Assembly: GCA_031273105.1 (NCBI GenBank) | Contig: JAISSN010000165.1 | Coordinates: 1-34,286, forward strand | Direction of reading: 5' to 3' | Origin: Holophagales bacterium | GTDB taxonomy: Bacteria > Acidobacteriota > Holophagae > Holophagales > Holophagaceae | DNA length: 34,286 nucleotides | Part shown: piece by piece, positions 24,308 to 31,843 of the stretch | How positions within the stretch are numbered: the first letter of the stretch is position 1 | How the letters are laid out: every line of letters starts with the position of its first letter | Program-made: the position numbers and the translations under genes | The notes under the pieces: generated by a model | Database searches by the model: none | Told to the model about the DNA's origin: nothing | The model's input: only the letters and a program-made list of their open reading frames with translations

Positions 24308-24891
24308 GACGCCTCCTCAAAGGTCTGACCAGAGCCATCGGTTTGTCTGAAAGCTCGAAGCACCACAGACAGCCGTCCGCCCTCAGGGCTTTCGTCCAGC
24401 TTAACCGTGGAAGCCCCAAATGGCTGGTCGCTGCTTTCCAGAGCAAGCATGAAAGCCTTTAAGTTCTGATAGACGCCTACAGCGGTGAATTCCACGTCTA
24501 ATGTTTCTATACCGGTATTTTTTGAACCGTCTTTGTTGGGAACACTATATTTTATATTGGGAATTCTTACGTTGGACTCGCTGGCAAGTTTAAACAGAGT
24601 ATTCCTCAGACTGAATTGAAGGTTGCCAACGCTGCCCTTTGGCATGTGTTCTTCCAGTTCGGCTATGCGCTGACGTCCCTCGTGGATTCTGTCCAGCATG
24701 TTTTGATATTCAGACAACTCATGGAGCTGCCGCTCCAGCGCCACCTGGGCTTCCTGCGCTGATCTGCGTTCTTTGGCCGCTTTTCCAGAGGCGTCCGGCA
24801 AAAGAAAGATGGCCACCAGCACCGCTAACGCGGTGAGGCCGATGCCCAGCCAAAGGCGGCTTGCGCTTGATTTCATGCTACTGCTGTTCAC
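24304..24891 (-). CDS. pilO: PilO-like pilus alignment-complex protein
   Basis: Bitopic inner-membrane protein of the PilMNOP alignment complex. The 195 residues have a membrane span at about 14-31 (LWLGIGLTALAVLVAIFLL), a coiled-coil stretch (KERRSAQEAQVALERQLHELSEYQNML...) and a C-terminal ferredoxin-like domain (IETLDVEFTAVGVYQNLKAFMLALESS) typical of PilO. GTG at 24891, with AGAGGA upstream, overlaps pilN by 14 nt; ATG at 24876 is the alternative, 1 nt after the pilN stop. Its stop overlaps the pilP start. Confidence 0.8.
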   Translation of the reverse strand: MNSSSMKSSASRLWLGIGLTALAVLVAIFLLPDASGKAAKERRSAQEAQVALERQLHELSEYQNMLDRIHEGRQRIAELEEHMPKGSVGNLQFSLRNTLFKLASESNVRIPNIKYSVPNKDGSKNTGIETLDVEFTAVGVYQNLKAFMLALESSDQPFGASTVKLDESPEGGRLSVVLRAFRQTDGSGQTFEEAS

Positions 24892-25714
24892 GCCTTAGTC
24901 CTCTGCCTAATTGACGGGGCGCCGGGGCGCGGCGCTCTGGCCTCACTCTCTCCCTAAGCGCGTCGCGCTCTTGCGGAAATTGAGGCTGAGGCGGTTGTGG
25001 GACTACCTGAGGCGCTGTCGGCGCCGCAGGCTCGGCTTGCGGTTCGGGCTTTACTTCCGGCTTTGGCGGCGGCTCGCTGACAGTGGTAGTTTGGCCCGGT
25101 TTCCGCTCAGGCCCGTACTTGGGCAGCAATTCGTATGGCGGCGGCTCGGTGCTCAGGTGCAGGTTGTAGTCAAATTCTAAAGCTCCGCGCCTGTTTGTTA
25201 TTTCAGACTCGCGTTCCAAAACAACTTGCGCAAAAGCAAGATTTTCATGAAGCGATTTAATAAAATCAGCCTCGGCCTCCTCGGTTCTGGATTCACCGCG
25301 CAATTTTATCTGTACGCTTTGATCGGCGCCTCTCGCGCGCTGAAGGCTTTTAATGCGCACATCATGCACGAGGCTGCGTTCAAGCTCCGCCGTAACCCTG
25401 GACCATGGCAACGCCCGTTCCATCAGGATTCGCTCGGCGAGCCTCCAGCGGGGCATTTCGTTATCAACGCTGATTTCGCGCAGCTCATCCAGTACATTGG
25501 CTTGTTGCCGCTGAGCCGCGCGGGCCTGATCCGTGATGGCTACCGTCTTTTGCCCCGCCCTGTCCGCCTCCTGGTAAGCCCTGACCGTGGCGACAATCGA
25601 AATACCCAGCCCAGCGACGCCGATAACAAAAACTATCCAGGAAATAATGCCGTGGTGTAGCCGCCAGAGCGTTGGGGGGGGCGCCAGATTTAGTTTAATG
25701 ACCGGGACGCCCAT
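24878..25714 (-). CDS. pilN: PilN-like pilus alignment-complex protein
   Basis: Inner-membrane partner of PilO that binds PilM through its short cytoplasmic N-terminus. I start at ATG 25714 (278 residues): it makes the standard PilN opening (MGVPVIKLNLAPP, matching the IxLNLxP type motif), has AGGAGG upstream and overlaps the pilM stop as TAATG. The track's earlier start runs back into pilM. The membrane span is about 24-46 (ISWIVFVIGVAGLGISIVATV), followed by a coiled coil and a periplasmic domain (MERALPWSRVTAELERSL...). The last about 75 residues are a Pro/Glu/Arg-rich tail longer than I would expect for PilN. Confidence 0.82.
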   Translation of the reverse strand: MGVPVIKLNLAPPPTLWRLHHGIISWIVFVIGVAGLGISIVATVRAYQEADRAGQKTVAITDQARAAQRQQANVLDELREISVDNEMPRWRLAERILMERALPWSRVTAELERSLVHDVRIKSLQRARGADQSVQIKLRGESRTEEAEADFIKSLHENLAFAQVVLERESEITNRRGALEFDYNLHLSTEPPPYELLPKYGPERKPGQTTTVSEPPPKPEVKPEPQAEPAAPTAPQVVPQPPQPQFPQERDALRERVRPERRAPAPRQLGRGLRREQQ

Positions 25715-26445
25715 TATATGGCCTCCTGATTGGGAATCAGGGATTGAAAGACTTTGTGAGGTATTGCGCCGGTCGGCCAGTCGTCGGGGCCCCATACAAG
25801 CAGTTCCATGGGGGTCTTGCCGTCCCTTTGAAGAAACGCGATTGTCGGTTCGATCCGATCAGACATCCAGACTCTGATATCAGCGGAGTCAGACCATTGG
25901 CGAATGAGAGACAGAGTTTTGCCCCAGGTGGCAATGCTGCCGGTGTATGTTTCTCCTCCAGCCTTGCATAGTGACAGTAGCATACCAGGCTTTTCGCGGG
26001 TTGACGCCGCCCTGTTATACAGCCATAACCATCTGGGAATCATTGCGTGAAGCGGCCGTCCCAGTTTGGCTGCCAGGTTAATCCAGGTTTCCTGCAGGTC
26101 GAGGGGCATACCTGAAAGGAGCCAGCCCTGCTCGCCCAGGGAAAGTCCTTGTACCGCGTATGCGCCTTCCACGGCGAGGGCCTGACCGTACTTCCACCTG
26201 AAAAACGCTTCCCTGGCTTCAGAACCCTTAGGTACCTCAATAATATCTTTGAGAATTATGGATGGGGCGATGACGTCGTCCAGAATCCACTTTGTCGGCC
26301 CGGTGGGAAGCGATGACAGCGCGAGGGATAATTGATCTTCTGTAGCAAGGGCGTCTGTAATTCTGATTTTGCCGCCCGTAGCAAGCCTGTTTGTCTCTAT
26401 CCAGACGACATTTCCCTGTTTAGCTTTGATGGAAAACAAACTCAT
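25714..26445 (-). CDS. pilM: short PilM-like protein
   Basis: First gene of the operon, where the actin-like ATPase PilM is normally found. At 243 residues it is about 100 shorter than usual PilM (about 350). The N-terminal phosphate-binding segment (GIDIGSSS type) is missing. The part that is recognisable is the block WILDDVIAPSIILKDIIEVP followed by EAFFRWKYGQAL, which lines up with the PilM segment before and including the RW(R/K) helix. Without the ATP-binding loop it may be only a scaffold for PilN. GGGGCG precedes the ATG. The call rests on position plus that one block. Confidence 0.6.
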   Translation of the reverse strand: MSLFSIKAKQGNVVWIETNRLATGGKIRITDALATEDQLSLALSSLPTGPTKWILDDVIAPSIILKDIIEVPKGSEAREAFFRWKYGQALAVEGAYAVQGLSLGEQGWLLSGMPLDLQETWINLAAKLGRPLHAMIPRWLWLYNRAASTREKPGMLLSLCKAGGETYTGSIATWGKTLSLIRQWSDSADIRVWMSDRIEPTIAFLQRDGKTPMELLVWGPDDWPTGAIPHKVFQSLIPNQEAI

Positions 26446-26810
26446 AGTGCGCCCCAGACGAAAGCGTGTGTAGATTGGAGACCAAGGCTATGCGACTTGT
26501 CCGTCAAAATCTGGCGCGTCAGGTTAAATAACAAAGCTACTCCGATGCGTAAACACAAGGAAATGATTATACAATCTATTTGGCTCTACTACCAAGGAGT
26601 AGTTCAAGCCAAACCCCGCAGTAAAGAGGCTAACGCTGATAATAATGGGGCGAACCTGGATGATGTTCCCCAATAAATTTTGTCGACCCTATGCTATTTT
26701 TGCTTTTTTTGTATTCATCAATGAACACTAATCGGATAATTCTATAGCCTGTGGTTCATGCCGGATATCGCAGACCGATTTCGGCTCCGCCTGATTCTAA
26801 AGTAACGCTG
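26446..26810. other. divergent intergenic region between pilM and smc
   Basis: About 365 nt that must contain the promoters of the pilus operon (leftward) and of smc (rightward). I could not find a convincing -35/-10 pair for either. It contains a CTACT/AGTAG mini-hairpin near 26588-26604, T-rich tracts at 26696-26711 and the small ORF listed next. Confidence 0.4.
26545..26676 (+). CDS. small ORF (43 codons), doubtful
   Basis: The frame starts MRKHKEMIIQSIWLYYQGVV and ends NLDDVPQ. The first half is basic/hydrophobic and the second half polar. No ribosome-binding site precedes the ATG, and I recognise no family. It is mentioned because it is the only sizeable frame in this divergent region. 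Confidence 0.2.
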   Translation: MRKHKEMIIQSIWLYYQGVVQAKPRSKEANADNNGANLDDVPQ

Positions 26811-29800
26811 ATGCGCCTTATTTCCCTGGAAATACACGGATTCAAATCCTTTGCCGATCCCCAAAAACTGGTTTTCCCCTGGGGGATGACAGCTGTCGTG
26901 GGGCCGAATGGATGCGGCAAATCCAACATATCCGATGCCTTAGCGTGGGTTTTAGGCGAGCAGCGGGCAAGCCTTTTGCGCGGCGCGGAGATGGCTGACG
27001 TAGTGTTCGCGGGTACCAGCGAGCGAAAGCCCATGGGCATGGCTGAGGTAAAATTGGTTCTGGAGATGCGCGACCAATCCAAACCAGAGACATTAAATGA
27101 AGTTACGGTGTCCAGGCGACTGTTCCGCGATTCGGGCAGTGAATATCGAGTTAACGGCCGCGAGCGCCGCCTGAAGGATGTCCAGGATTTACTCATGGAT
27201 ACCGGAATGGGCGCCAGGGGCTATTCCTTTATTCAGCAAGGCCAGATTGACCAGATACTCTCCACAAAGCCAAAGGATCGCAGGCAGTTATTAGAGGAAG
27301 CAGCCGGCATTACAAGGTACAAAGTGCGAAGGGCGGAAGCGGAGCGCAGACTGGATGAAACAAAGGCAAACCTGCAAAGGCTGGACGATATCCTGTTTGA
27401 AAAAAGCAAGCAGCAGGATTCGCTAAAGCGCCAGGCCGCTAGGACAAGGCGCGCCCTTGAATTAGACCGGGTCATCAGGGATACTCAGCGGATTTTATTG
27501 ACCGGCAAAGTCATGGAGCTTGAGGCATCCAAAGAAGGCGTTGTTCAGAATCTGGATAACTTAGACGGCCGGATTGCCCAGTTGACGGCCCAAGCCGCTG
27601 AAAAGGCTCAGGAAGTCGAGCGACAGCGCCTAACATTAGCTGAATTGCACAGACTGCAAGAACAGAGGATTCAGCAAATCAGCGCCATAGACCACAAGCT
27701 GGGGCTGCTGGAGCAGGAGCGCGGCTTTCAGGAGTCGCGCATAGAAGAGGCAGGTGAGGCGTTAAACCAAATAAATCAACGAGCTACAGGCTTAAACGAC
27801 AGAGGCGGAGATTGGTCGTCTGAAATTGAGCGCCTTGTAAAAATGAAAGACGAAGCCCAGGCGGCGCTGGACGCCCGCGAAGATCTCGTCCGGGAGACAG
27901 AAGAAGCCGTGGCCCTGGCCGGAGGCGCGCTGAGATCTGTTGAATCTGAGTTAAAGACCCTGCGCGCCAGACAGGCTGAAGTCGCGCAGGCGGCCATCCA
28001 ACATCAGAAAACGCGCCAGAGCATTTATGCGCAAATTGCCCAGCTCGAAGGTCGCCTGGATACCCTCAATCACGAAGAAGCCATGAGGGCGCCGCAATTA
28101 GACGGCCTCATGGTTGAATCAAAACGCCTTTCGAGGGAAATCGAAGGGACAGAAGAAAGATTCAGCGAAATAGAGGATGCTGTTTTATTACAAGCCACGG
28201 TTCGCAATGAAGCCCAGGACGCGCTGCAAGCCAGCGAACGCAATTACCGCGAAACGACAGGCGCCCTTGAGGCGGAAGAATTGCGCCTGAATCAGCTTTC
28301 AGACGCTTTGAAAACCGCGGGCGGCGCGGCGATTAACGAGGAAGCCGTTAAGCGGCTGAAGAAACAGGGCGTCACTCCGAAAGCCCTGACGGACGTCCTG
28401 AAAATTGACGAAAAAGCGCGTCCCGACTTAGAGCGCGTCCTGGGCAACTGGATCAACGCCGTTGCCTTGAAGACCGATTGGCAAACACTGAAACAACTGC
28501 CGGGTCAGTTAATTGTGTCCATAGAACAGAACAATTCCCTCATCGTCCCCGTAGTTCCCTCCCCACAGACCGCAGGTACGGCGTCGCAAGCGTTCCAGGC
28601 GCGTCCTCTGATTGAATATATCCGCTGGCAGAGCAGGGCGCCAAAGGTGCTGGAAGGGCTGCTCAACAGAGTATTCCGCTGCAGGGACGACGAGTTTATG
28701 GATTTAGCCACGGCGCATCCTGAACTGGCATTTGTTTCAAAGTCTTTTGTCAAGCTGCCCTACGGCCCGGTTCAAGTCGGCGTCGAGCCTCCGGCGGCGT
28801 CTCCATTAAAAATGCTGGCCGAGCGCGAGGCTTGCAACGTAGCGCGGGAAAATCTTCTGAATAGCCTGGAGAGCCTTGAAGCTGAAAAAAAATCCCTCGC
28901 CCTCCGAGCGTCTGAGGCCCAGGAGCGATTGAGGGAAATGGAAGAAGACCGCGCTAACGCGAAGCGTTCCCTCGAAGACAAAATGGGGCGGTGGGCTTCT
29001 GTAGAGAGGCAAATCAAGGAGATTATTGAGGCCCAGCAGCGCGCCGACGCGCAGTGGGAACTGCACGAAGGCGAAATATCCAAACTAAAGGCGCGGCTAA
29101 AGGAGATAGACGAGGCCCATCCCGAAGACGCGGAACGGGCGCTTGAGGCCGAAATTCGCGGAACTGAAAGCAAACAAACGGAGGCGCAGGGGCGTTTGGA
29201 AGAGCGCAGGGAAACCCTGATGGAAGCAACCAGGACGAGGGCTTCCGCATGGTCTGAAAGAGATTCCGTGGAGCGCCAGCTTCAGCACCTGCAGAGGGCC
29301 GCCTTTGACCTGGAAGCGGAGAAAAAACGCCTGGCGGCTGAACTGACGGAAGCTAAAGAGCGCCGGACAGCCGCCGCTGGCCGCGTAGCGGATATAGAAC
29401 GGGAAGTCCAGAACCTGCTTGACGATAGGTTGAATATTTCTAAAACTCAAACCGACGCTCAGCCTGAAACAGAGCGAGCCAGCGAGGTACTGCGCACACA
29501 AGAGCGTGCGGCCAGAGAGTTTCAGGAATCATTGGAAAACGCTCGGCAACTGCGCCAGGATTTCATGGTTCGGGCCGCGGAGGTACACGGCAAGATTGAG
29601 GCTGTAGCAAAAGAGGTCGAATTTGCCCTTGGCCTATCCGTTCCCGATTTCATTGCATCAATTACAAAAGACGAAAAGGAGGCGTGGGAGCAGGGCGAAT
29701 TAGTCCATCAAACGAGGCTGAACGAGCTTCAATCCCGGCGCACGGATCTAGGGAGCGTTAACCCCCTGGCCATTCAGGAGTTGGAAGAAGTCGAAGCCAT

Positions 29801-30362
29801 GCTTGGCTTTATGAATGAACAGAGGGCGGACGTCCTTGAGGCGATTGCCAATCTGGAAACTACCATAAAAGAAATCAACTTGGCAAGTGAAGAGAGGTTT
29901 CGTGAGGCCTTTGACTTTATCAATTCGAGGTTTCAGGAGGTCTTTCGCCAGGTGTTTGGCGGCGGCAGCGCCCATTTGAGCCTTCAGGACCCAAAGGACT
30001 TGTTGGAGTGCGGCATTGAGATAACAGCCCAGCCGCCGGGCAAAACCGCAAAGGTATTAACGCTACTGTCAGGGGGCGAAAAGGCCCTGACGGCTATCTC
30101 TCTGCTTTTTGCCATATTCCACTTCAAGCCGAGTCCGTTTTGCGTTTTAGACGAGGTTGACGCGCCGCTCGACGAGGCAAACGTGGCGCGCTTTGCCACA
30201 CTGGTTAAAAACATGAAGGAACATACCCAATTCATCGTCATAACCCACCAGAAACCAACGATGATTGCAGCAGATACTCTGTACGGCGTAACCATGGAAG
30301 AAAAAGGCATAAGCAGGCTGGTGAGCGTACAGTTAAAAGAGGCGGAGAAATTAACTAATTGA
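26811..30362 (+). CDS. smc: chromosome partition protein Smc
   Basis: ATPase of the bacterial condensin that loops and aligns DNA. The 1183 residues from ATG 26811 start with the family's MRLISLEIHGFKSFADP; the track start at 26751 is a GTG with no support. The Walker A motif is GPNGCGKSN (31-39). A long coiled coil follows, then the hinge (about 510-650, with ALTDVLKIDEKARPDLERVLG), a second coiled coil, the ABC signature LLSGGEKALTAISLLFAIF (about 1085) and Walker B FCVLDEVDAPLDEANVARF (about 1110) with the switch His in VITHQKPTM. It is full length. The stop overlaps dusB (TTGA). Confidence 0.97.
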   Translation: MRLISLEIHGFKSFADPQKLVFPWGMTAVVGPNGCGKSNISDALAWVLGEQRASLLRGAEMADVVFAGTSERKPMGMAEVKLVLEMRDQSKPETLNEVTVSRRLFRDSGSEYRVNGRERRLKDVQDLLMDTGMGARGYSFIQQGQIDQILSTKPKDRRQLLEEAAGITRYKVRRAEAERRLDETKANLQRLDDILFEKSKQQDSLKRQAARTRRALELDRVIRDTQRILLTGKVMELEASKEGVVQNLDNLDGRIAQLTAQAAEKAQEVERQRLTLAELHRLQEQRIQQISAIDHKLGLLEQERGFQESRIEEAGEALNQINQRATGLNDRGGDWSSEIERLVKMKDEAQAALDAREDLVRETEEAVALAGGALRSVESELKTLRARQAEVAQAAIQHQKTRQSIYAQIAQLEGRLDTLNHEEAMRAPQLDGLMVESKRLSREIEGTEERFSEIEDAVLLQATVRNEAQDALQASERNYRETTGALEAEELRLNQLSDALKTAGGAAINEEAVKRLKKQGVTPKALTDVLKIDEKARPDLERVLGNWINAVALKTDWQTLKQLPGQLIVSIEQNNSLIVPVVPSPQTAGTASQAFQARPLIEYIRWQSRAPKVLEGLLNRVFRCRDDEFMDLATAHPELAFVSKSFVKLPYGPVQVGVEPPAASPLKMLAEREACNVARENLLNSLESLEAEKKSLALRASEAQERLREMEEDRANAKRSLEDKMGRWASVERQIKEIIEAQQRADAQWELHEGEISKLKARLKEIDEAHPEDAERALEAEIRGTESKQTEAQGRLEERRETLMEATRTRASAWSERDSVERQLQHLQRAAFDLEAEKKRLAAELTEAKERRTAAAGRVADIEREVQNLLDDRLNISKTQTDAQPETERASEVLRTQERAAREFQESLENARQLRQDFMVRAAEVHGKIEAVAKEVEFALGLSVPDFIASITKDEKEAWEQGELVHQTRLNELQSRRTDLGSVNPLAIQELEEVEAMLGFMNEQRADVLEAIANLETTIKEINLASEERFREAFDFINSRFQEVFRQVFGGGSAHLSLQDPKDLLECGIEITAQPPGKTAKVLTLLSGGEKALTAISLLFAIFHFKPSPFCVLDEVDAPLDEANVARFATLVKNMKEHTQFIVITHQKPTMIAADTLYGVTMEEKGISRLVSVQLKEAEKLTN

Positions 30363-31363
30363 CTAAATTATCCCAGTCCGTTTTTTTTATTGGCTCCGTA
30401 CCGGTAAAACCGGCCCTGGCATTAGCTCCGTTACATGAAATCACAGACCAGGCGTTTCGCAGCTTTATGCGCGAAATCGGCGGCTTAGGCTTGACTGTGT
30501 CCGAAATGGTTTCCTGCGAGGCGTTAATACGCAAGGCTGCCAAAGCCGAAAAAATGCTGGCTGGCGATGGCGGACGCCCGTTTGCCGCGCAGATAGTTGG
30601 AGCGCGCCCGGAGGCGATGAGGGAAGCGGCCATTATCGCGGAGCAGTCAGGCGCTGATATTGTTGACATCAACATGGGGTGTCCAGCTTCCAACGTGACA
30701 AGCGGCCTTGCCGGCTCGGCGCTGCTGAGGGATATAAAACTGGCGGAGTCATGCGTTAAGGCAACCATTAAAGCGGTTAAAACTCCCGTCACGGTTAAAA
30801 CTCGCATAGGCTGGGATGATTCGCAAAAAGAACGCGCGGACTACCTGGATTTTTTGAAGATGTTTGAAGATAATGGCGTTGCCGCCGTGACTATACATCC
30901 CCGTACAAGATCCCAACAATATAAGGGCAAGGCGGACTGGAGCTTTATCACAAGAGCCGTGGAGCTTGGCTTGAAGTATCCGATAATCGGCAACGGAGAT
31001 GTTCTCACCCCCGAAGACGCGGAAAGAATGTTTGGGGAAACGGGATGCGATGGCGTAATGATAGGAAGGGGCGCTCTGTACAATCCTTTCTTGTTTAAAC
31101 AAATAACAGATAATTCGTTTTGTGTATCTCACGTTAAGCGCGTTGAAATAACGATTCGTTTTTTTGAAATAGTTATGAAGCAGTGTAATGAGAGAGAATC
31201 GCTGCATAAAATTAAAAAAATCAGCGGTTATTTTACAAAGGGAATTCCAGGCGCGTCCGGTCTGCGCCAAAAGCTTAATGGACTATGTGACCCAGCGGAA
31301 ATTTTAAAAGAGCTGAAAATCGTCGTCTGCCATGCCGGATACCCCAAAAAAATTCCCAGGTAG
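30359..31363 (+). CDS. dusB: tRNA-dihydrouridine synthase DusB-like
   Basis: FMN-dependent reductase that makes dihydrouridine in the tRNA D-arm. The 334 residues contain the substrate/flavin-binding ALALAPLHEITDQAFR at the start, VSEMVSCEAL, the catalytic Cys108 in DINMGCPASNV, VTVKTRIGWDD, VTIHPRTRSQQYKGKADW and the phosphate-binding NGDVLTPEDAERMF...GCDGVMIGRGALYNPFLF. These fit the DusB subgroup. The start is TTG at 30359, overlapping the smc stop, with GGAG 10-14 nt upstream; any later start would remove the flavin-binding N-terminus, so coupled translation from TTG is likely. Confidence 0.93.
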   Translation: MTKLSQSVFFIGSVPVKPALALAPLHEITDQAFRSFMREIGGLGLTVSEMVSCEALIRKAAKAEKMLAGDGGRPFAAQIVGARPEAMREAAIIAEQSGADIVDINMGCPASNVTSGLAGSALLRDIKLAESCVKATIKAVKTPVTVKTRIGWDDSQKERADYLDFLKMFEDNGVAAVTIHPRTRSQQYKGKADWSFITRAVELGLKYPIIGNGDVLTPEDAERMFGETGCDGVMIGRGALYNPFLFKQITDNSFCVSHVKRVEITIRFFEIVMKQCNERESLHKIKKISGYFTKGIPGASGLRQKLNGLCDPAEILKELKIVVCHAGYPKKIPR

Positions 31364-31843
31364 CGTCATATTATAGCAATTTCACAAATTGTAGCCCATA
31401 CCAACAATCTTCATTCCAATTCATTAACGCCTTGCTTTTGGACTACGAATGGCATAGAAAATGTGTCTGCGCCCTATGATAGTGTTTGTGTTTGCTGGCG
31501 ATAGTTCATACACAGACATCAAGGAGCCCCCCGTTGTATAGGCGTATCTCTTATCATGGGATGCAACCCGTCCTATTCCTGTTCTCTTGTCCCTATAAAG
31601 GGCTACAGGCGCCTGCAGGGGCATGTACCGATAATAGCCCAAAACAAACGCAGGGGTAAAGCCATTCCAATGAAACCGGCGCAGGCATTAAGGTTCAGGG
31701 AGCGGAGTTCTGTTGAGCGGGTAAATTCAAACCTGAAAGACAATTACGGCTACGAGATGTATAATGATCATCTGGGAAGCCCCAAGTACGAAACAAATGG
31801 AAACATTGACCAAAGCACAACAGGGAAATAGAGGGAAGCGCCT
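31364..31843. other. intergenic region between dusB and the sensor gene
   Basis: About 480 nt. The first part has only a weak AT-rich hairpin CAATTT/AAATTG (31377-31391) that might help end the dusB transcript. An ATTCCAATTC motif at 31413 matches the AT-rich motif at 104-115 and 9279-9290. The middle holds a transposase fragment. A minus-strand frame at 31424-31642 starts with TTG and is not supported. Confidence 0.5.
31598..31758 (+). pseudogene. C-terminal fragment of a DDE transposase
   Basis: Within the short frame 31556-31831, the segment GHVPIIAQNKRRGK followed by PAQALRFRERSSVERVNSNLKDNYG resembles the end of the catalytic domain of IS4/IS5-superfamily transposases, which read GHVPIID.N.RRG and (R)YRERS.VERVNSRLKDEFGG. 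The glutamate in SSVERVN would be the last catalytic acidic residue. The first about 300 residues and the part after the NYG are missing, and no terminal inverted repeats are seen. It is a dead remnant next to the sensor gene. Confidence 0.6.

Noticed and set aside
26829-26845. GGATTCAAATCC, resembling a tRNA T-arm
   Set aside because: It lies inside the conserved N-terminus of smc (HGFKSFAD) and there is no acceptor or anticodon arm around it.
31424-31642. 72-residue minus-strand frame between dusB and the sensor
   Set aside because: TTG start, no ribosome-binding site and no family resemblance; it overlaps the transposase remnant on the other strand.
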